A stretch of 64,000 nucleotides of DNA from Caprimulgus europaeus (GCA_907165065.1 OU015523.1:20983834-21047833), one strand, 5' to 3'; positions 36,462 to 49,738 are shown, numbered from the stretch's first letter. Notes: a model not told the origin generated them from the letters alone. A program made the numbers and translations.

Positions 36462-38794
36462 TATATGCTGGATTCCATAAATTGGTTTAAAATAATGTGT
36501 AGAAAGCCCCGCAAATATAGTTCTGCTGCTCTCTTTCTTATTAAAGTCCATGTCATATTAATGGGTTTATTTGCACACTGAATAAGAACTCTGGGGTGTT
36601 ACCTGTTTTACAGAAAATCACAGTAAACTTGCCACTTGGGTATTCTAGCTTTAGATTTGTAGAAACTCAGAAATAACTGAAAAACTTATGCAGTCATAAA
36701 GCTCTGCTAAATCTCAGTGCACAGCTTGAACAGAAGTGTCTAGGAAAAAATACCAAAGCATACAAGTGAAACCAAACATGAGTGGGGTATAATTACAAGG
36801 GATAACAAGACTTGGGTTGTAATCTCTGGCATGAATTGGCCTGATCCAAAGTCTGCTAAATGTTAATAAGGGTATTCCTTTTGATTTTAACAGATTCTGA
36901 ACTTAATCCTAAAACATTTTGGTTTTGTGATGTGATGCATGGTGTATGAACACAAACCTTCTATAACATGAAGTATCACAAATAGTGTCTCATTATTCTT
37001 TATTTGTAATGCAGCAAAAGTAGCCATTTTAGAAATAAAGACTTGAGAAAATAAGTTTTTCAGGAGTGCATTTCTTGGGTCCATGCACTTAAGTTTTGGC
37101 TTAGATGTACCATGATCAGTATTTCCAGCTGAAGCAATTAATTTTCTCTGTTTGGCATGTGAATAAAACTCTTGCAATGCAACTTTGACTTTCATTTTTG
37201 TTGGAGCCTGTTATTGCTAATGAAAAAAAAAAAAAAGTACTTCCTAGCTTTTCTAATGTATCAGCTATATAAATTGTTAACACTTAAGAACTCCCCAGGC
37301 ATTAAGGAATGACACAGTTTTCTGTGTTATCCCTGATAAAGTTTAGGATATGGAAAGCAGTTTAATCCTCTTTCTATACTCTCCCATCTGTGCTTTAGAG
37401 CTACCATAGTAAATTACTGCATACTGAAGCACTACTTCAGATGCAATTTCATATTTTCAAATCTGAGATAATTTTACTCCACAATGTATTTTTAATCTTT
37501 TTTAAAAAATTAAAATGATTAAGGAATCCAGGTCAGATAAAATTGTTGAATTTGAGGTGGATGGTAGTTTTCAGTGAAGTAAACCTTTCAGAAAGGTTGC
37601 TTGGTATACAGAGTTAAGCCAAACTAATCATGTTGTTTACAGAAAATCTGTAATGCAAAGTGTTAAGATTTAACTCAATTGTAATCTTTCCTTAATTATA
37701 AGACACTCTTTATGCAGGAATAGTTGCTGACAAATAAAAGAGTGCTTCAAGCCATAATTGTACCTTAAATATGCTGTTGCCTAAGCCTAATGTCTTTGGT
37801 TCTGCTTTCACATTGCAGAATGGATTTACTTGGTACAGCTTTGCCATTAACCTGTTCAGTCACGGTTAAGGCTCATTTCTTTCACTGTGAGGGAATCTTC
37901 AGTTTTGTGTTGGATTTCTCTACATTTTATCAGATGTGCATTTTGCTGCTGTCTAATCGTTACAGATAAAAGGGCTGATGTAGTATCTATTGGAGTAAAT
38001 TGACTGATTCAGTTCAAAGTCTGAGCATAAGCAGCTGCTCCAAGAGTAGAAGTGAATACAGAGAGAGAGACTGATTTAATAAACTTCTCTATCTTGCATT
38101 TTTCTGCATCCACATAAAAACCTACGTTCAATAACACCACAGAAATCCAGTCAGTTCAGTGTGTTACTGAGGTCACCATATGGTTGCAGAGCAGCTGGTT
38201 AATGTTAAACCTCAAAATTGAGATTATACTTACAGGAAGCAGCAGATACTTTGAAGAATCTGCAGCCACAGTGCAGCATCTCAGACAGACAGTCAAAATC
38301 ATCAAAACACTCTGACAAAGAAAGAGTTCCTCTGTAACTCGTTACTTTGAATTTCAAAAAAACATCTTACTATCTTATGTCCTGGGACTAACCTGAAGAC
38401 TATAGACCACCCCACCTGATGACCTAAACCCAGCTAAATTAATATCTGTCACCTTACAACCAGACTACGGCAACCCAACACTTTCTCTGAGACTTAATGA
38501 TTGCTTCTAAGACTACTGAATTGTCAAACCTGAGTTAAATCTCCCAAATTCAGGGTGGAGAAAGCGGGTCTGTGGATTTTTCTGTGGGGGCAAGTAACCC
38601 AGCTCTGCAGAGGACAGCCTGCTCACATTGAAACAGAGCTCCTTCACATTGCATATGCCAGTAGGATACTCCTCCTATTCTTTTTATTTTCCTCCAGGTC
38701 TTTATTGCCACATGTGCACTACTGGGATTGCTAAGGAATAGGCTCCCATCTTCACTGCCTTACCCACATGTATTGTTCCTCTGGTGCTGTGCAG
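36462..38794. other. AT-rich non-coding DNA between two LINE copies
   Basis: No gene or repeat was recognised. A 102-codon minus-strand open frame at 36887-37195 is AT-rich and has no domain. Confidence 0.55.
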
Positions 38795-39976
38795 GGTGGG
38801 CGGTGAGCAAGGAGCACCTCAGAAGGCAAACGGGGATTTTGTGAATGTTGTCTACCTTGATTTCAGCAAGGCTTTTTATACTGCCCCCCACAACGTCCTT
38901 GTAGTAAAGCCTAGAAGGTATAGCACAGATGAATGGATGGTGAGGTGGATTGAGAACTGGCTGACTGGCAGAGCCCAGAAGGTTGTGATCAGTGGTGCAG
39001 GATCTAGTTGGAAGTCTGTAACTAGCGGTGCTCCCCAGGGGTCATTACTGGGTCCGGTCTTGTTTAGCATCTTCATCAATGACCTGGATGTCATTGCATA
39101 GCATCCACCCTCAGCAATTTTGCTGATGATACAAAGTTGGGAGGAGTGGCTGACACACAAGAAGGCTGTGCTGCCATTCAACGAGACCTGGACAGAAAGC
39201 AATCTGATGAGGTTCAACAAGATCAAGTTCAGTCCTTCACCTGGGGAGGAATAACCGCATGCACCAGTACAGGTTAGGGGCTGACCTGCTGGAGAGGAGC
39301 TCTGTGGAAAAGGACCTGGGTGTGCTGGTGGACAGCAGGCTGGCCATGAGCCAGCAGTGTGCCCTTGGGGCCAGGAAGGCCAACAGTATCCTGGGGTGCA
39401 TTAAAAAGAGCGCTGCCAGCAGGTCAAGGGAGGTTTTCCTCCCCCTCTACCCTGCCCTGTTGAGGCCACATCTGGAATCCTGTGTCCAGTTCTGGGCTCC
39501 TCAGTTCAAAAGGGACGGGAATCTTCTGGAGAGAGTCCAGCGGAGGGCTGCAAAGATGATGAGGGGCCTGGAGCATCTGCCTTATGAGGAGAGGCTGAGA
39601 GAGCTGGGACTCTTCAGCCTGGAGAAGAGAAGACCAAGAGAGGATCTTATTCATGTCTATAAATACCTGAAGTGTGGGGGCCAAATGGATGGGCCGAGCT
39701 CTTTTCAGTGGTGCCCAGTGATAGGACAAGGGGCAATGGTCAAAAACTGGAACACCAGAAGTTCCAAACGAGCTTAACAAAAACTTCTTTACAGTGAGGA
39801 TGATGGAGCACTGGGACAGGCTGCCCAGAGAGGTTGTGGAGTCTCCATCTCTGGAAATGTTAAAAACCCACCTGGACACTTTCCTGTGCAATCTGGTGTA
39901 GGGAACCTGCTTTGGCCGGGGACTTGGACTAGGTGATCTCCCAAGATCTCTTCCAATCCCTACGATTCTGTGATTT
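38795..39976 (+). mobile_element. CR1-like LINE relic with reverse-transcriptase remnants
   Basis: The longest LINE fragment here. One open stretch (to 39101) encodes part of a non-LTR reverse transcriptase, with [34 protein letters not shown] and FINDLD. A frame shift follows at about 39100, after which SNFADDTK (about 39114-39137, holding the FADD form of the catalytic motif) reads in another frame. A second open stretch (39259-39777) gives the C-terminal part: [32 protein letters not shown] and [16 protein letters not shown]. The sequence linking them around 39185-39240 is shorter than in intact elements, so an internal deletion is likely. The 3' end is CTTCCAATCCCTACGATTCTGTGAT, a different terminus from the other CR1 copies here. 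It is not functional: the N-terminal endonuclease is absent and frames are broken. Confidence 0.95.
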
Positions 39977-42900
39977 GTCCTGACCGGTGGGGAAAGTAAC
40001 ACAAGGGGTTGAAGACAGCTTGGTGGCTGTGGAAAACTAGCCAGCATGGCTAAATTATAGTTTCATATTGTTGAAAGAATAGTGAAGTAGAACAGCTATG
40101 CCACTGTAAAGATGGAAGTTGAAGAAAGCTCTTGAAAAAAAATAGACATATCTGAATATAAGACATTCATGTGGTCCCAAGTTTGCCTATTTGGGTACCT
40201 AGTGTGATGTTATTGGTACTGACAGTAATCTAAGGGATCATGTAGGAGAAGCAGGGAGGGGTCTAAACCTCATTTCTAAGCTGATGTCTCAAGAAGCAAG
40301 AGAACAAATTACCTTGAGCCTGAGAAGGTCAGAGAATAGAGGAACTGCTGGCAACAGCCTGCTCCCCACTGCTTCCCACATCATCCCTATCCCAACACCC
40401 TCCCTGTGACCTGGGTGGTGGCCTGCAGGGCTTTGCCTCCCAGAGACAGTGTGCAGCTCCCCACTCTCATCACCTCTGAAGAACAGGGAGGGGAACAGAA
40501 AAAGGAGGGGGAGGGGCACCTGGCTACTCCTCCGCAGTTTGATTGAACAACAGATGCTTCTCAAGGGTGTGACACATTGTAGAGGCCTCTTCGAAGTAGG
40601 GGAACTACTAAAGTCTTCCAGCTAAGGTTGACAGATTTTCTGATAACAGAAAATGAAGCAATCTAAAAATATTATCTTCCAGCTACCCTACAATCACTTA
40701 CAGGTAGATCATAGCACGTTTCATAAATGCCAAAGCAAGTTGTCCTTTATACGATACTGACAGAAGAAGAGCTAATTATTTATGAATATTCAAAGTGCTA
40801 TTAGGACAAACAAAGAATGTAAGCAGGTTGATATGAGTACTCCTAATAAACTGATCCAAGGATAATTAATGGTTTCCAGTACTGACTGTTTTAAAAAATT
40901 TATTTTTGTGGATACGATACTATTTGACTCTGTGTTGTTGATTGTACTGCTCTATGCAATAATGATTTAGAAGTATACAAACAGAAAGCAAGCAGGCTTT
41001 TGAAACAGCTAGCTAATATTAACTTGTTTTTATAACTTGTCAATAAAAGAACAGAAATACTATACTTGGTATAGTAGAAATTAAGTTTGGGCCTTGGATA
41101 CAAGTATAGAGCAAGACACATGGTTTTCTTAACAGAACAATAAAAGTAGTTAACCTTCCAATTAATTTGTGTGTTAGGTTGAAAATCTTTGCAAACAAGT
41201 TAACTGAGATATTTTGGAACTAAGTATTCATATAAACTGCTTATGAAGTAATGCTGGGATTTCTGAGAGATGCAAAGTTACTACTGGAATAAATAACTCT
41301 GACTCTGCAAACATCACAATATAGGAGGGATGTAAATAAAATACTAAGTATATCCAAAATATTAGCTATTCAAAGTATATTGTGGAGCACATAGCCAATG
41401 GATGGAACACAAGTAGACTGCGATTTAGGCATAAAGCAGCAGGGAGTTCAGTCATAGGAGGATCTGTTTCGGTAAGACATTTTTGTCAAGCCTTGTGAAG
41501 CCACAGAAATCCTGACTGGGATATAGGAGTCTTCTTACTAGTAAAGAACTTCAGTAATAAACAGTGTTTAACTTATATGTTGCTATGTCTACCATGGAAA
41601 TGTACCACATTTCCTACTATTTTTTTTAATAACATTCATGGAACTGTTTAGAAGGAAGAGCTGTGTTCAACAGCCATCAGAGAGATTTACCTGGCCTACC
41701 ATTATCTGACAATCAACACCTCTTGAGTGGAGCTTGGGATACAGACAACCAGAGTCTCATTGTGAAACCAGAATATATGATGTGAAAAGCTGGGAGAATG
41801 TTTAGCAATAGAGTCAAATGAAATGTAAGGAGGTTTTGATAAAACTATGGAAGTAATTATTTGCTCCTTTTTTTAAAGGAAAATTTATGCTTCCTCTCAA
41901 AATGTTTTCCAGGAAATACTTATTTCTTAGCTCTAATCATAAGCTACTAAGAGTACCAGTCCTTTTTTCTTCATCTTACAAGGCAAAAAAAACCACAATT
42001 AAATGACACAGATGTCACTTGTTCTTATGAGCGTGTCCAACTGTTTCAAAATAGTATCACCCATAAAAGCAGCATTTGAAAATATTACTGTAACCAGACA
42101 GGGATGGATTTCATTCAGGCACATGAAGAACAAGATCAACAAGAAAGAAGGGGAGGGTGTGGACATTAGAGGAAGCAGGAGCAAAGGAGGATATGAGAAA
42201 GCTCCATTCATTCCCTGCCTCGAGTTCACTTGCGAACACCAGATGCAGTCTGTTTTTTTGCAGTTTTTTAGAAATGTCAAGAGTGTTGAAAGCAGTGTCC
42301 ATCATTTCACCAAAGGGGACAGGGATTTGACCTTACTCACTCATGCATTGGCCCACAGAGCTGGCTGCGTATGTATGCTGGATATGTATATGCACCCTAT
42401 TAAGAAGACTCTGTCAGAAGCTACCAGAGGGCTTTCAGGAGAACTGTGTAATGTTGTCTGAGTGACTCCTTCTGTTCTTTGGACATAAGGTGTCAACGTA
42501 GCCAGCCCAGACAGGCCCAAGAACTGTTGAACACTTTCACATTGGTTAATGCTGTGCTTTCCACATAGCGTGTCTAGCCAGCCTATACACTGAGTTAAAT
42601 AATGTGGTTAATCAGTGGCAGTCTTAATTAAACTTTTGCAGAGCAAATTTAGTTAATCTTTCAAAACACATTTGTGAGATTCTGCAAAATGAGCAGCTTA
42701 CCCTCCACCTTTGTGAAATTACTGTTAATCATTCACTAATGTCTGCATCATCCTATTTAAACCTTCCCCCTGTGGTTTTAGACTTCTTTCTGCTTGCTAA
42801 TCCACCACAGGGGAGTGATATGTAAACATGCAAGTACATTTTTATAGGCTTTTCCTATTTGTGGTGGTAGGTTCTATCAAGCCATATTTATAGCTTCACC

Positions 42901-43514
42901 AAGAATTATTTATAATTCATTCGTCTCATGTTCAATTGAATTAATTTAAAGGTATAATTCAATTTAACAAACATGCAGCTGAGTGTACTGAGCAGTAAGA
43001 CATACTGCGGCTCTTCAAGCATGCTGCACTTCACCCCATCTTTCTGTTTTCAGCCATCCTCCTGGCTCAGTGGTATTTTTACATATTAAACCAAGTACCA
43101 CACCAGAACAACAATGGAGCATAACAAGACAACAACAGCTTTTAAACCTCCAAGCTGTGTAATTGTTACCTGGCTCTTTCAAATTTCACTAAATTCTCCT
43201 TCTCTATGAAGAGTGTCCCCTTTACGGTGCAGCTCTCTATTACAAAATCCTGTTGATATGAACTACTGCACTCTTGCTCCTAACTCTACTGAAGTCCATC
43301 ATAGGCAAGCCTTTCCTGTGATTTACAACTCATTATAAAAAATCAAATTTCTTGGGTGTCAAAAGTAAATTGACTGCAGCAAGCTGAAAGAACTAACTCC
43401 CTGACATACAGAACCATCACACCAGTCTAAGGGTGTAACTTCAATGTGATGGAAGGATATCCTATAAATACAGAGCGGTCTTAGAAAGAAAAATGAAAAA
43501 CTGATTATCAGGTT
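39977..43514. other. Non-coding DNA between LINE relic and tandem array
   Basis: It contains the candidate exon at 40313-40475. A 152-codon plus-strand open frame at 42003-42461 shows no recognisable domain, no splice support and mixed composition, and is most likely chance. About 42540-43000 is rich in TTAAT and ATTTA motifs without a clear element. Confidence 0.55.
40313..40475 (-). other. Candidate upstream (possibly 5' untranslated) exon
   Basis: On the minus strand about 40 bases of nearly pure pyrimidine precede TTCTTCAG|AGGTGATG at 40476/40475, and the interval closes with CTCAAG|GTAATTTG at 40313/40312. The 163 bases are clearly GC-richer than their surroundings. One frame is open across the interval but its product (GDESGELHTVSGRQS...) is low in information and unrecognised. 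The exon at 25050 starts with TAA in the coding frame, so an exon here would act as 5' leader. The alternative is a chance pyrimidine tract or a piece of an unrecognised repeat. Confidence 0.22.
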
Positions 43515-45545
43515 GAGTGAAGAAAGTGCAAACTGTCTCTCCTAACTTTAACCCTAACCACCAGGATGGGCTGAGATGGCCTACACTCAGAAACCATCAC
43601 CCATACAAAAAAAGCTGTCAAGAGAGGAATTGTTCTACAGGATACTGCTCCTCTTGCTAGTCCTTTTGCAGCCCCACTACAGCTTAAATCTAGGCATTGT
43701 CTCTTTCCTAACACTAAACCTAATCTTCACTGTACTTACTGTAAGCCTAAAATGTGTTGTGCTCTGAGCCATAGCCTGGGACCTCAAGCAATGATTGAGG
43801 TGATATTGGTATTGCAAAAGAAATCTTTTCGTAGCCTACCCCTTCCCTTTGCAGCTCCCATGAAGCCTCACTCCACCCAGAGCACTCATCTCTCCTAACC
43901 CTTGGCCTAATTATAATGCTAATCCTAATGGTGGATATGGACTAACTTTCAGCTAAGGATGAATAGAAATGGCCCAGAAAATAAATATTTTGGCAACCTA
44001 TGTCTTCCCTTAGCAACCTCTCCGGAGTCATACTCCAATGGGAGACATAGGCTTTGTCTCTCTCCTAACCCTAACTCTAAAGTGAAGGATGAGCTGAGCC
44101 TTGACACAGGATACCAGCCACAGCCCAAATGAAAATTGTGTCAATCCTACCCTCAGCATTCTCTTTGCAGTCATACTGCAATGAAAGCTCAATGCTTTGC
44201 ACTCTCCTAACCCTAAACCAAAAGCAAGCCAGCATCATGGTGCTTGCCCACCATTGTCCCTGGTAGCTCCTTTCCAGCCACTTTGCAGCAGGAGAACAAG
44301 TTTCTGCCTCTTTCTCTCAAACTAAACATAACATCAATTATTTAGCTTGGCCTTGGCTCAGCACTAGCCTAAGACAACTGTACATGGTACAGATTAAAAA
44401 GTAGTCAGGACAGAAATCTTTCTGCAGCCTACCCCAATTCCTGGTATAGCTTTTTCACATCCACTCTGAGTTTTGTCTCTAAACCCAACCCTAACCTTAA
44501 ACCCAACCCTGGCCTCAAGTTGGCCTTTACTAAAGCTTAGTTAAGTATACCCTGTGCATGGCTAGATAAAAAAAAGTCAGGAGATTAATACTTTTCTAGT
44601 CCTCCACTTCCTTTGGCAGCCCCTTTGCAGTGTGACTCCAATGAGTCCTGGGCTTTGTCTTTATCCTGATGCTAACCCTAACCCCATCCCTAAGGGCTGC
44701 CCATTTTTCAGCACTAACCTGGCAATCCTGGTCATGAACAGAACTAAAAAGTCAGGGGAGTAAGGTTTTTGTAGCCCACCACATGCCTTGGCAGCTCCTT
44801 TGCAGACACAGTGTAAAAGAAAATTTAGGTTTTGTGCTTCTCCTAACTCTAAAACTAGCTCCAGTGCTAAGGGTGGTCTGACTCTTACCCTTTGAACCCC
44901 AGGAATAGCCCTAACAAAAAAATGTTCAGGGGAAAATTCTTTCTGTAACCTACTATGTTTCTTGACAAACACTTTCCAGTCCCTCTCCTACAGGCGTTCT
45001 AGTCTTTCTCTCCCTCTTAACCCTCACCTATCCCTAACTCTACATCTTGACATAGGCTGCACCTCGGGCAAGAACCCTCAGGCAGGGCCTAGGTGAAGAT
45101 ATTGTCAGGGGATGAATCTTTTTGTAGCCTGCTACTTCTTTTGTAGTCCTTTGCTGCTCTACTTCAAAAGTAGCTCTAGCCTTCGACTCCCTCCTAAGCC
45201 TAATGCTCACCATCATAGAGGGCCCAGGCACCATCCATATGAAAGTGTAGTCAGGGAAGAAGTTTTTCTGTAGCCCCTCACTTCCTTTGGAGGCCTCTTT
45301 TCCAATCCACTCCAATGGGAGCTCTTAGGTTTTTCTCTCACTTAACTGTGGCTTCAACACAAGTTCTGGGATGAGCCTTTCTCAAGGATCCCCAGCCATA
45401 GTCCAGGTGAAAAATTGTTCAGTAGAATAATCATCCTGTAGCCTACCATGTTCCTTGGCATCCCTCGTGCAGCCTTACTCTGGCACTCTGTCTCCTAAAC
45501 TCTCCCCTAAACTTAATCTTGGGCTGAGCCATACCCCAGGACCCT
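43515..45545. repeat. Degenerate tandem array, about 165-bp unit, about 13 copies, with telomere-like blocks
   Basis: The same ordered landmarks recur: a CTCCTAACCCTAA block, then a GGGCTGAGCC-like segment, an AGGA(A/C)CCCAGCCATAG-like segment, GTGAAAA..GTCAGG, TTTTTCTGTAGCCTACC, CTTCCTTTGGCAGC, TTTGCAGCC and ACTCCAATGGGAGC. CCTAA blocks start near 43541, 43707, 43896, 44065, 44207, 44325, 44482, 44658, 44844, 45014, 45193, 45340 and 45494, giving spacings of about 120 to 190 (mean near 165). Copies are well diverged and several carry internal deletions. Open frames inside (for example 43576-43767 plus, 44661-44972 minus, 45040-45315 minus) follow the repeat and are not credible genes. Confidence 0.88.
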
Positions 45546-45577
45546 GCTTTCTACCACTTACTTCACACCATACCCTC

Positions 45578-46175
45578 TGATGTGAAATAAGTAGTTTAAC
45601 TGAGCTGGCAGCCAAACAAGACACAGCCACTCACAGCCCCTCCCTGCCCAGGGAACTGGGGAGAGAATTGGAGGGGTAAAGGTGAGGAGACTTGTAGGTT
45701 GAGATAAAAACAATTTAAGAATTAGAGTAAATTAAAATTAAAATAATAAGAATAATAATTATTTTATATATATATATATGAGTGATGTAGAGTACAATTG
45801 CTCACCACCTGCTGATAACAATCCCGGAGGAGTGAAAAGGAACCCTAAACCCAAAATCGCAATCCCCAAAAAACCAAGCCTGGGCGATTCCCGAGAGAAT
45901 CCTCCCCCTTTCCAGTCAGCCCCGGTTAACATACTAAACATGATGCAATATGATATGGAATATCGTATTGGCATATCCAACTGTCAGTTCTGGGTTTTAT
46001 TAACTACTACACGTTTCTTCTCTACCCCCCTCTTCCAGTCCTCTGCTCTTGCAAACTGCACAGTGTCCTTGTAGTTATCAACATTGTTCTCATAGTAATC
46101 CCCACTGAAAACAAAACACAGTGCCTTTGAGCTACTAAGAAGAAAATTAACCCTATCCTAGCAAAACCCAGGACA
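45578..46175 (-). mobile_element. Solo retroviral LTR, 598 bp, with 5-bp target-site duplication
   Basis: Landmarks match a common avian ERV LTR: AGTTTAACTGAGCTGG, TTGAGATAAAAACAATTTAA, an AATAAT-rich tract, CAATTGCTCACCACCTGCTG, GATATGGAATATC, TAGTTATCAACATTGTTCTC, AGAAAATTAACCCTATCCTA and CCCAGGACA. The outer bases are TG...CA, and CCCTC lies directly on both sides (45573-45577 and 46176-46180). In the family as I remember it, the TATA box reads on the strand opposite to the one shown, so minus is the probable sense; here that region is degenerate. No internal retroviral sequence flanks it, so it is the product of LTR-LTR recombination. Confidence 0.88.
45761..45778. repeat. TA microsatellite inside the solo LTR
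   Basis: A TTATATATATATATATAT run following the AATAAT-rich stretch of the LTR. It is part of the LTR, not an independent element. Confidence 0.85.
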
Positions 46176-46180
46176 CCCTC

Positions 46181-49100
46181 TAAAAGATCACTGTGAAAAA
46201 CAAAGAAAATTATGTGTAACTATTTTAATTTGCGAGTAAGATTGCATTTTTGTTTTGCATGTAAACCATTTATATTTATAGCCAATTATTGGCTGAAACA
46301 AAATAAGAAGCACGGTATATGTTCAACAGGCTCTTAATTACATCTTTCTTCAGTGATCTAATCAACTGTTCCTCATCAGTGCTGAGCCTACTTATATCCA
46401 AGCTTCCTTACAATTATCAGCACTTCTAGCAAAAGAAAAATTTTTAAATTGACAGCAATATACTCTGCAGGCCATACATTTAAAATAAAACAAAGGATCC
46501 AGGCTTATATTTTTCCTTTCAAAAATAGAGATGTAATAATAAAATTATTTTATTTGAGATTTTTCCATTAAAATTAATGTCACTATTTGATTGGATAAAG
46601 ACATGTCTTTCTTACACACATATGTAAATATTACTGACTCTAGGCCCCAGTATATGTCCTCAAATTTTCTTAATTTTCCTCAGCTATTTTGCAATATTTT
46701 TAATTTTTAAATTATGTTTATTTATTTTTATGTGTATTGTTAGTTTTAAAACATTTTTTTCCGCTTCTATTTACTTTGAGGGCATGTAGTTAACTGTCTG
46801 AGTGCACCAATACTATTAGAGGTCTATAGGCTAGCCCATATATCCTGAACCCTTTGTTTCCAGAAGAGTAAAGTTACACCAGGTTCTGCAGAGAATAGCA
46901 CTGAAGGTATCATATAGCCAGCTGCATTTCTAACAGTCTTTGACTTTCCCATGCACATGACCAAGAAGGTATTGCCAGCAAGGTTAGCAGTAGACAACTT
47001 TGGGGCTGGATCTGGGACAAGGTTTGAACTCATATTTCTAGCTTCACAGAGAAACACCTTAGCTATCTCATCGAAAGATCACAGTTGAATTAAAAATGCT
47101 TGATATTTTAAAAAGTATATCCTTATGCTGCATATATTAAATGGTAGTAGATGACATGTAAAAACGTAGAACTTAATTTTTTCCTACTATCTTTCTGTAT
47201 GTAGGAAATATTAACACATTTACACTATCTACATAATTCTCCTTTTTCCCATAATTCCATTCTCTCTGTTCATGCACACATACAAGATGTCTCTTACTAG
47301 TTTTAGCTTCATTCTTATCTGTTATTCTTTATCATTACCGATCTACCTTAAAACTTGGAAAAAAGTCCTATGTTACAGTTACTGCTCTGTGTATCCCACA
47401 CCAACAGAGCAACCTACGTCATCAAAACAAAAAAACTGAATGTCAAATGCATTGCATGAACAAACTGAAAAAGAAGAAAGCATTTTCTTTACATTTTTCT
47501 GTTTTGATACTTCTAGACTTATTCATCACAGTAGAAGGGACCATATTTATACCGATAGATGGTTCTTGAGTTGATATGCTTCTTTAAGCTTCAAAGGCAA
47601 CCATTCTCTTAGCACAGATTCTGACTTTAGTAAAACCTGAAATTAGCAACTCTACCAGGTTTTGAACAAAAATGGTTTACTAGTGTTCCATCCTCCAACC
47701 CCATCATAGCTGAAGAATGTCAGGGCCTTACAATGCCACACTTTTTGAACCCTTTCCAATTTCAGATATTTCCTTTTTCTTTTAATATCTCATTGCTTTT
47801 GCATCAATTACAGCTTGACCTAAAGCCACACTGGCAGTGAATGTGATATATAGTAGAATCCATTTAAATGAATTTCTGATGAAAGAATAAAACTGTTAAA
47901 AGAATAAATTTACTACACAGATTTATACAAATCCTGTATATGCACTGAAATCCTCTTAAAAGAAAAACTGATGGAAGATTAAAATGTTAAATGAATTAAA
48001 GCCCAGCATCCTAGTGAAATATAATGATTATTTGACCTATTAAATGAATAGCTCCACTGACCATATAATGGTAAGTATTCAAATATATGTCAATTTTAAA
48101 TATGTAGTGAAAAAATATAAGGCAAACAGTGATCAATTAAACTTACAGAACGTCAGTGAAATGTTCTTGAAAGGCCTTTGTTCACCCAGGCATGGAACTA
48201 ACAAGTCCTTAATTTCTGTTGATAAATTAAAAAGAGAGACTTTTAATTATTATTAAAGTTATTAATTGCATAGCATTAATGTAATTTTTGATTTGCTTAA
48301 TTTCAATGTATTAAAACATCTGATCAAGCCATTCTCTTCCCTTCCAGCTGGTCTCTCCGCTTGTGATAAGGTTTAGGGATCTGTTTTTAAAAGGTGTTGA
48401 CCAACATTTGCTATTAAGGATGTCTCTACTCCATTTCATGGAAAGTATCCTTTAAAATTGTGCCAAATCTGTTGTCACTAGTGAAACATACAAAAACGTA
48501 TGTGTTGTGAGCACTGTAACATCTATTTAGCTTTTGTAATTTTAATGTATAGTCAAGAACATAATATTTATCAAAAATATCTCTGTACATTATGTCCATG
48601 TATTTAAATACTAAAATAAAAACAAAGCATTTTGTCTTTCCCCATCAAAAGCACTATTTTGGTAACAGTGAAATCCTGTGAAGTGATTTTATTTTGAAAA
48701 ATGCTTTATCTGTATATCTTGGGTTTGGACAGCTCTTCGAGTAACTGGTTTCAGGTTTAAATCTCAGATTAAACCACTAAAAACATGCATTCCAAATCCT
48801 CTGGCAATGAGTTGAAAATAATTTTATACATCAGCTTCCTACCTGAGAAGAGTTGAGTTCACATTCAGTTTAGGTCATAGGTGAAATGAGTTTGTGAGTT
48901 GGAATCTAGTCTGTAATGAATTCATATGTTGATCACAGAATTACTGTACTACCCAATTAAATATTGCCTGAAGGGACTGTTCATTAGAGATGAAGACCCA
49001 ACAATGGATATTAGAGGCTGAAGTACATTTTCAGTGTATGAAGAAGTGTACAATCCTTAGTTAGTCCTGTCTTGGTAGCAAGATGCTATGCATGGAAATG

Positions 49101-49738
49101 GCATCCTTCCTTCTGTCAGGTCTTCACATTTGCACTACTTAGCGTTTACACGACCTTACAAATTTCAAAAAATTCATATCAAGAAATAGTATAAACCTTG
49201 AGTCACAGCCTTCTCTGCAGGAAACGCTTTGCAGAAATTCGAGGGTTTTATTAGTGACTTCTTATGTGACTGTGATTATCCTTTTGCCATTCAGCTCAAA
49301 GCCTATCTTTCTGAAGGTTGTATGGATAAGGTGAAGCCTTTATTACAGGGGTCTGGCTGCTGGTGAAGCATGCTGAAAGCTATGATTTCCCCATACTGAA
49401 GGAACAAAGAGTATGTGTGAACTGCAGGCCACCAGAAAAATGCACATGTAAGGGTACAAATGTATCAGTCCTTTCTTACAAGAGAATATGTCTTCTGCCT
49501 GTACCTCTCCTGAAAATAAAACTGAGAGGATATGATAGGCCAGGAGGAATACTTAAGCCCCCTAGGTGAGGGTGGCTTCAAATCCTTTCAGTTTCCCTAT
49601 AACTCTACCATAAGTTTCAGAAAAAAATTGGTGAAGGAAAAATTTAACTAGCTGACTGGCAAAATGCGAGGAAAATTTGTCTTGGGAGGTATGATAATGG
49701 AATCCTTTCAAGGTAAAATTCCTCCCTAAATTTCCCTT
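46181..49738. other. AT-rich non-coding DNA
   Basis: No gene, RNA or mobile element was recognised. It starts at the right edge of the LTR target-site duplication. Confidence 0.6.

Noticed and set aside
42003..42461. 152-codon plus-strand open frame
   Set aside because: No domain, no splice or promoter support. One or a few open frames of this length are expected by chance in 64 kb of six-frame sequence.
43508..45315. Open frames inside the 165-bp array
   Set aside because: They repeat with the array, shift frame between units and have no recognisable domain.
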